Shown in pieces: positions 59,503 to 64,000 of a stretch of 64,000 nucleotides of DNA. Each line of letters begins with the position of its first letter. Position 1 is the stretch's first letter. The stretch comes from Kordia aestuariivivens (GTDB taxonomy: Bacteria; Bacteroidota; Bacteroidia; Flavobacteriales; Flavobacteriaceae): positions 1 through 64,000 of the forward strand of contig NZ_JACGWS010000007.1 in NCBI RefSeq assembly GCF_014397005.1, written 5' to 3'. The notes beneath the pieces were generated by a model. The model saw only the letters and a program-made list of their open reading frames with translations, was not told the origin of the DNA and ran no database searches. Position numbers and translations under genes: made by a program.

Positions 59503-60747
59503 ATGTTTACATTTTTTCAAGGATGTGGAATTCCTCCTGTTACCCTAACTTGTGGTGACGGTACAGGGCAAGCACAAAATGTTGGTGTTACAGGATGGCA
59601 AGGATGTCATTTATTAGGACCAACAGGTACGCAGCAAGGGTGTACGCCTCCTATCATAGGACCAACAGGTACACAAGGGTGTACGCAACCAGGTCAGTGT
59701 GTTGGGTCAACTGGAACACAAGGGTGTCACCAAGGTGGTGCACAAGCACAGACTTTAATTACCACACTATTTCTTACACACGTTGGAGCGCAAGCTCAAA
59801 ATGTAGGACCAACTGGTTACCAAGGATGCACTGTTGTTGGGCCAACTGGAACGCAACAAGGATGTACGCCTCCTATCTTAGGACCAACTGGAACACAAGG
59901 GTGTACAATGCCTCCTCAATGTGTTGGACCAACAGGAACATTAGGTTGTACTGTTGTTGGACCAACTGGAACACAAGGATGCACTATGCCACCTAACTGT
60001 TTAATTGGACCAACAGGTACGCAAGGATGTCACCAAGGTGGTGCACAAGCACAAACGTTAATTACGACACTATTTCTTACACACGCTGGAGCGCAAGCTC
60101 AAAATGTAGGACCAACAGGAACACAAGGTTGTACGCAACCAGGTCAGTGTGTTGGACCAACCGGAACGCAAGGATGTCATCAAGGTGATGCACAAGCGCA
60201 AACACTCTTACCAACATGGTTTGGAAGTTGTGGAATTCCACCAGTAACAGCAACTTGTAACCAAGGTGGTGCACAAGCACAAACGTTAATTACCACACTA
60301 CTTCTTACAAGAGCAGAAGCTCAAAATGTAGGACCAACTGGTACGCACGGATGTACAGTTGTTGGACCAACTGGAACACAAGGATGTCACCAACAAGGAA
60401 CTGCTGCTACAGTATGCACACAAATAGGATGTGATACTACACAAAATATCGGATATACAGGATGGGAAGGATGCCAACCACAAGGAACTGCTGCTACAGT
60501 ATGTACACAAGTAACTTGTGAGGCTGAAGCACAAACCATTGGACATACAGCATATCCAGGTTGTGGAGAAGCAGGAACTGTTGCTACAGTGTGCACACAA
60601 GTAACTTGTGAGGTTGATGCACAAACATTGGGACATACAGCTTATGAAGGATGTGGACAAGCAGGAACTATAGCTACGGTTTGTACGCAAGTTCAATGTG
60701 GACCAACACACCTTTTAGGATGTACAGGTTACGAAGGATGCCACTAA
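59503..60747 (+). CDS. Cys/Thr-rich repeat protein, candidate multi-core lanthipeptide precursor
   Basis: 414 aa with 35 Cys and very few Ser. Units of the form GPTGTQGC or TGxxGC occur about 18 times, separated by short linkers (TMPPQC, TQPGQC, HQGG). Three AQAQTLITTLFLTH-type hydrophobic stretches (about 80-95, 180-195, 255-268) interrupt them, and GCGIPPVTLTC at the start recurs as SCGIPPVTATC near 243. The last third switches to GTAATVCTQVTC and TAYEGCG units. Thr followed by Cys two to four residues later is the spacing for methyllanthionine rings. No signal peptide or sorting domain is seen. The neighbours encode dehydration and cyclisation enzymes. A structural, collagen-like protein is the main alternative. 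Confidence 0.8.
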   Translation: MFTFFQGCGIPPVTLTCGDGTGQAQNVGVTGWQGCHLLGPTGTQQGCTPPIIGPTGTQGCTQPGQCVGSTGTQGCHQGGAQAQTLITTLFLTHVGAQAQNVGPTGYQGCTVVGPTGTQQGCTPPILGPTGTQGCTMPPQCVGPTGTLGCTVVGPTGTQGCTMPPNCLIGPTGTQGCHQGGAQAQTLITTLFLTHAGAQAQNVGPTGTQGCTQPGQCVGPTGTQGCHQGDAQAQTLLPTWFGSCGIPPVTATCNQGGAQAQTLITTLLLTRAEAQNVGPTGTHGCTVVGPTGTQGCHQQGTAATVCTQIGCDTTQNIGYTGWEGCQPQGTAATVCTQVTCEAEAQTIGHTAYPGCGEAGTVATVCTQVTCEVDAQTLGHTAYEGCGQAGTIATVCTQVQCGPTHLLGCTGYEGCH

Positions 60748-60876
60748 TCAGCAGGAACTACTGCTACAATGTGTACGCAAGTAGGATGTGATAGTGGAAA
60801 CACACAAATTATCAGTATTCCAACACGTAATTGTACAGAAGGATCCAGCATGTTAATAATAGCGTATCTACACTAG
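60748..60876 (+). pseudogene. In-frame continuation of the repeat ORF past its stop codon
   Basis: Reading on in the same frame after the TAA at 60745-60747 gives SAGTTATMCTQVGCDSGN, then NTQIISIPTRNCTEGSS, 42 codons to a TAG. The first part matches the terminal unit GTAATVCTQIGCD. So one repeat lies beyond the stop, either cut off by a nonsense change (CAA to TAA is one base) or reached by read-through. Confidence 0.6.
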
Positions 60877-60898
60877 ATACTACTATTTTTATGTATAG

Positions 60899-60925
60899 AG
60901 CTGCCTGTTTATCAGGCAGCTTTTA
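60899..60925 (+). terminator. Terminator after the repeat protein
   Basis: AGCTGCCTG / CAGGCAGCT perfect 9-bp stem, loop TTTAT, followed by TTTTA. It would separate an abundant repeat-protein mRNA from the enzyme genes. Confidence 0.85.
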
Positions 60926-60951
60926 TAACCCAAACCAAAAAAATATTTTTT

Positions 60952-62031
60952 ATGCGCTTAACAAAGAAAAATATCACACATTATCTTTTAGACAAAGGTT
61001 TTTTAGAACCTTCTTCATTCATGTCAGGAGATTATATGCTTACCCAAACTCATAGTAGAAATTCTATCTTTAAAATTGAACAACAAGAAGCCAAAGGATT
61101 ATTTGTTAAGCAACTCATCACACAAGATCCTACCAATAGTTACTTAATGCAGAAAGATGCAACAAGTCACTATTTAATTCATCAATCTAATTTATACAAA
61201 GAAACATCGAATCATATTCCAGATTATTACGGATATGATCCTTATCATAATATCTTGGTTACTGAATATTTTGCCAACACAAAAAATGTTCATGAAGTCA
61301 TTTATCGAGATAAAAAACTATCAAAAACACATGCAGTTAAAATGGCGCATATTTTAGCTTCTTTTCATTTTGATATTAGTGAAGAACTCAAAAAAAATAG
61401 TTCATTACAATTTTTCAGCAAACAATTACCTTGGATTTTAAACACAAGTCAGTTACTAAATACTGATCCGAAAAAAATTACCAATAGTGTGATTTCCCAA
61501 ATTCAAAAACATCAAGATTTAGTCAAAAAAATTGAGAAAGTAGCTTCGCAATGGGAAACTACAAGTTTGATTCACGGTGATATTAAGTGGATGAATTTTA
61601 TTGTGATGCCAAACAATGAAGATGTAAAATTAGTCGATTGGGAAATTGCTGATTTAGGCGATCCATTATGGGACGTTGCAGGCGTTTTTCAATCGTATTT
61701 TAGTGCGTGGGTTTTAAGTTTCAATAATCAAAACATTCAACAACATCAGCAAGTACAAGGAACCGAATTTTTATCTATCGAAGCCATTACTCCTATTGTA
61801 AAAATACTTTGGGATACCTATGTTGGGAAACAAAAATTTACACCTTCGGAAGCAAAAGAAAAAGTACAAAAAGCACTTTCATACATGGCAGTCAGAATGA
61901 TTCAAACTGCTTTTGAAAACAACACGAAACAAAACCAAATTCATCCAAACTCGGTACGCATATTACAGTTCTGCAATCACATTCTTGGAGACGCAGAAGC
62001 AATCGCGAAACAATGGAAATTAATAGCCTAA
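60952..62031 (+). CDS. APH-fold kinase, class V lanthipeptide/thioamitide-type
   Basis: 359 aa aminoglycoside-phosphotransferase fold. Catalytic loop HGDIKWMN (His208, Asp210, Asn215) and metal-binding LVDWEIADLGDPLWD (Asp229). The N-lobe has EQQEAKGLFVKQLI with the ATP Lys. In class V lanthipeptide and thioviridamide-type clusters an APH-like kinase phosphorylates precursor Ser/Thr, and a HopA1-type protein then eliminates phosphate. The HopA1-family gene is the next one here, two bases downstream, so this role is likely. An antibiotic-resistance or choline kinase is the alternative. Confidence 0.85.
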   Translation: MRLTKKNITHYLLDKGFLEPSSFMSGDYMLTQTHSRNSIFKIEQQEAKGLFVKQLITQDPTNSYLMQKDATSHYLIHQSNLYKETSNHIPDYYGYDPYHNILVTEYFANTKNVHEVIYRDKKLSKTHAVKMAHILASFHFDISEELKKNSSLQFFSKQLPWILNTSQLLNTDPKKITNSVISQIQKHQDLVKKIEKVASQWETTSLIHGDIKWMNFIVMPNNEDVKLVDWEIADLGDPLWDVAGVFQSYFSAWVLSFNNQNIQQHQQVQGTEFLSIEAITPIVKILWDTYVGKQKFTPSEAKEKVQKALSYMAVRMIQTAFENNTKQNQIHPNSVRILQFCNHILGDAEAIAKQWKLIA

Positions 62032-62032
62032 G

Positions 62033-63091
62033 ATGATGAAAGACACTACATACACACAACAAATAAAAGCAATTACCTCAGCAATAGAAATCACTTCTTT
62101 AAGCACCTATAAAGTGCATGAAGAAGAAACGTATGTAAAAAATCAGATGCCGTATCAAACGTTCGCGGAAGATTTTAAATCGTTCGGAAGTAACGCTACG
62201 GTTGACACCAATCAGCAACGCATCAACCTTACAAATGCATTAACAAATACAATTTACGCTCAATTCTATTGTGGAATCAAAGATGGTGACCATAACTCTA
62301 AAATTCCTCCAAAAGGAGAACGAGAAGCATTTATGGACAAACTTTCACCAGCAAATACGTCCACAAATGGTTTGGATTATAACTGGAATATTTACAATAT
62401 AGATGCTGCTTCAGGCAATGCGTATATTCAAAAAAATGACGAATTGCGTTGGTTGCAACCAAATGGATATCATTTTGTAAACCCAAATCAAAAACAAGCA
62501 GTTGTCAATACAAAAGTAAACTTGATTCGCTCCAAAGAGAAAAGAGACATTCAACCTGTATTCTATCATGTATTTAGCAATGAAATGTTTCCACAAGAAG
62601 TAGAATTGGGACGAATTTACTGGAATGTTTCGCCAGAAGGAGCACCAAAATTGATCAACTTACTCACAACTACGCTGAATGATTATAAAATTCCGTTTCA
62701 ATTTAAATGTTTAAATCATCCTGAATTATATGTACGATCAGATTCTGCAGTTTTATACCTGAGTAAAAAACACGTGCAAATCGTCGCTATTATATTAAAT
62801 GCTGTAATTCCAAATTTAGAACCGTATCTTGTTGACGAAATTCCGATGTTTACCAAACGGCTTCAGAAAGGTGTTGGGTACGCGGAAGACCCTGGGAAAG
62901 GACAAAGTTTTGGAATGAGTAGGTCATCAACCATTGCAGAAGCACTTGTAGATGCTTTTCAGAAAGAAATGGACCAAAAGCAAACGTTTGACAATGTAAT
63001 TCATTTCTTATCGAAAAAAGGAATGATGCTAGATCGTTTACACTTAAACAAACATACAACACTAACGCCAACGTTCCCGACTTATGAATAA
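62033..63091 (+). CDS. HopA1-family phosphothreonine-lyase-like protein
   Basis: 352 aa, full length for the HopA1 group. Family stretches include QFYCGIKDG, LGRIYWNVSPEGAPKLINLL, VLYLSKKHVQIV and MFTKRLQKGVGYAEDPGKGQSFGMSRSSTIAEAL. HopA1 proteins eliminate phosphate from phospho-Thr/Ser to give dehydro residues in class V lanthipeptide and thioamitide pathways. Together with the kinase before and the LanC-like cyclase after (8-nt overlap), it completes a dehydrate-and-cyclise set. Confidence 0.85.
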   Translation: MMKDTTYTQQIKAITSAIEITSLSTYKVHEEETYVKNQMPYQTFAEDFKSFGSNATVDTNQQRINLTNALTNTIYAQFYCGIKDGDHNSKIPPKGEREAFMDKLSPANTSTNGLDYNWNIYNIDAASGNAYIQKNDELRWLQPNGYHFVNPNQKQAVVNTKVNLIRSKEKRDIQPVFYHVFSNEMFPQEVELGRIYWNVSPEGAPKLINLLTTTLNDYKIPFQFKCLNHPELYVRSDSAVLYLSKKHVQIVAIILNAVIPNLEPYLVDEIPMFTKRLQKGVGYAEDPGKGQSFGMSRSSTIAEALVDAFQKEMDQKQTFDNVIHFLSKKGMMLDRLHLNKHTTLTPTFPTYE

Positions 63092-64000
63092 CATTGAAAT
63101 CACTCCAAAAACAGACGTACAAGTGTATATAAAAACAGCACACAACATTGGGAAATATTTGGCTAAAGAAGCTATTTGGTATAAAGATATGTGCAACTGG
63201 ACAGGTCATGAAGTATCTGTCGTTGGCGGCAAATACGAAACTGTTGTAAAAGCATGTAGCATTGATTTATACAGCGGACTTACAGGAATTGCATTATTTC
63301 TAACCGAACTCGTTCACAAAACACAAGATCCGATCATATTACACACATTAAATGGTACGTTAAATACTATTTATTATAATCTGGAAAAGAGCAAAGTAAA
63401 CAACTTTGGATATTATTCTGGGAAAATTGGTGTGGGTTATACGCTGTGGCGGATTGGAAAAAAAATGCAAAACCCACAACTTGCAGCAAAAGGATTGGAA
63501 TATGTAAAATCTGTAAAAGACGAAGAAATCACCGATCATGAAGTAGATATTATTTCTGGAGCTGCCGGATCGATCTCAGTATTACTAAAACTATATTATG
63601 CTGAAAAAGATGATGAATTTTTAGACATTGCAAAAAAATGTGGTCAATTTCTACTAAAAAAAGCCATCAAAAACGGAGAAACTTGGTCTTGGATGACGGT
63701 TGATCCAAAGCGTGCACTCACCGGATATTCGCATGGCGCATCCGGAATTGCTTCTGCAATGATGGAATTATACGCAACTACCAAAGATGAAGAATATTGG
63801 CATGCGGCTATTGGCGGATTCAACTATGAAAAAACATGGTACAATGATCAGGCAAAAAACTGGCCCGATTTACGTCAACATGAAGAAAACAAACCCTTAA
63901 ACTATGGAACCATGTGGTGTCATGGTGCACCAGGAATTGCAATTGCAAACCTAAAAGCATACGAAATGACAAAGCTTGACTATTTCCTAAATGAAGCTAA
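63084..64000 (+). CDS. LanC-like cyclase, cut by the window end
   Basis: First 305 codons, running off the window. Alpha/alpha-barrel repeats with GVGYTLWRIGKK, ISGAAGSISVLLKLYY, GYSHGASGIASAMMELY (His217, the position of the LanC catalytic His) and MWCHGAPGIAIANLKAY (Cys279, first zinc Cys). The remaining zinc Cys-His would be beyond 64000. LanC enzymes add Cys thiols onto dehydro residues. No fused LanB/LanM dehydratase is seen, as expected if the kinase-HopA1 pair dehydrates. Confidence 0.9.
   Translation, partial: MNNIEITPKTDVQVYIKTAHNIGKYLAKEAIWYKDMCNWTGHEVSVVGGKYETVVKACSIDLYSGLTGIALFLTELVHKTQDPIILHTLNGTLNTIYYNLEKSKVNNFGYYSGKIGVGYTLWRIGKKMQNPQLAAKGLEYVKSVKDEEITDHEVDIISGAAGSISVLLKLYYAEKDDEFLDIAKKCGQFLLKKAIKNGETWSWMTVDPKRALTGYSHGASGIASAMMELYATTKDEEYWHAAIGGFNYEKTWYNDQAKNWPDLRQHEENKPLNYGTMWCHGAPGIAIANLKAYEMTKLDYFLNEA

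Noticed and set aside
59595-59996. Long Arg/Tyr-rich frame and opposite-strand frames within 59500-60750
   Set aside because: Shadow frames created by the repetitive DNA of the 414-aa protein.
59503-60747. Collagen-like exosporium-type protein
   Set aside because: GPTG motifs recall BclA, but there is no uninterrupted three-residue period and 35 Cys is atypical; kept as an alternative only.

Overview
The window is AT-rich DNA from a marine Flavobacteriaceae-type Bacteroidota; a Kordia-like genome is my best guess. Supporting signs are an exosortase-F pair, a type IX secretion (T9SS) C-terminal sorting domain, a GYDIA-type GHMP kinase, TAnnTTTG-type -7 promoter boxes, and the typical purH / mreBCD-PBP2-RodA and coaX-OMP-TPR-lptC-CNNM-PPIase gene orders. 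No sequence search was run. All family assignments come from reading motifs, gene order and length.

Layout. 1-1180: a 16-bp tandem repeat and the xrtF exosortase pair (minus strand). 1351-9130: GAF/fRMsr-like protein, purH and the rod-shape operon mreB-mreC-mreD-mrdA-rodA. 9244-11139: a 53-aa double-glycine-leader Cys peptide, then a C39-like/VKOR/thioredoxin fusion. 11186-41127: mostly housekeeping genes: NUC1 nuclease, ABC permease, tail-specific protease, surE, lpxB, NlpC/P60, a T9SS cargo protein, ComEC, thioredoxin, two POT peptide transporters beside a DPP-IV-like peptidase, HMG-CoA reductase with GYDIA kinase, PpiD/SurA-like PPIase, CNNM/CorC protein, LptC, TPR, OMP, CoaX and a normal tRNA-Phe. 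41340: an orphan class I lanthipeptide-like precursor.

41555-56567 is the most unusual part: an RNA-repair and tRNA island. It encodes a WYL regulator, an S24/S26-like protein, a T4 Rnl1-like RNA ligase, a T4-type polynucleotide kinase-phosphatase, a DUF434-type protein, a DEDDh exonuclease, two YcgL-like nucleotidyltransferases, an unknown 236-aa protein, an odd zinc-motif SDR, a T4 Rnl2-like ligase and a slipin/SPFH protein. Interleaved on the same strand are at least 16 tRNA genes of mostly different specificity plus two or three degenerate tRNA-like pieces. Many are poorly conserved, and tRNA-Leu(TAA) has a 52-nt insertion in its T loop. Four 21-bp palindromes (8-5-8), each exactly 8 bp upstream of a -7-like box, sit before the sub-operons and suggest one regulon. 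My reading (inference) is a stress- or phage-inducible system that repairs or replaces cleaved tRNAs.

57445-64000 (cut by the window end) looks like a class V-like lanthipeptide/thioamitide-type dehydration locus. It holds an S53 (sedolisin) protease, a 137-aa protein with a Cys-rich tail, a 414-aa Cys/Thr repeat protein (35 Cys, about 18 T-G-x-x-G-C-like units), an APH-fold kinase, a HopA1-family protein and a LanC-like cyclase. The repeat protein is a candidate giant multi-ring precursor. Its repeats continue in frame after the first stop codon.
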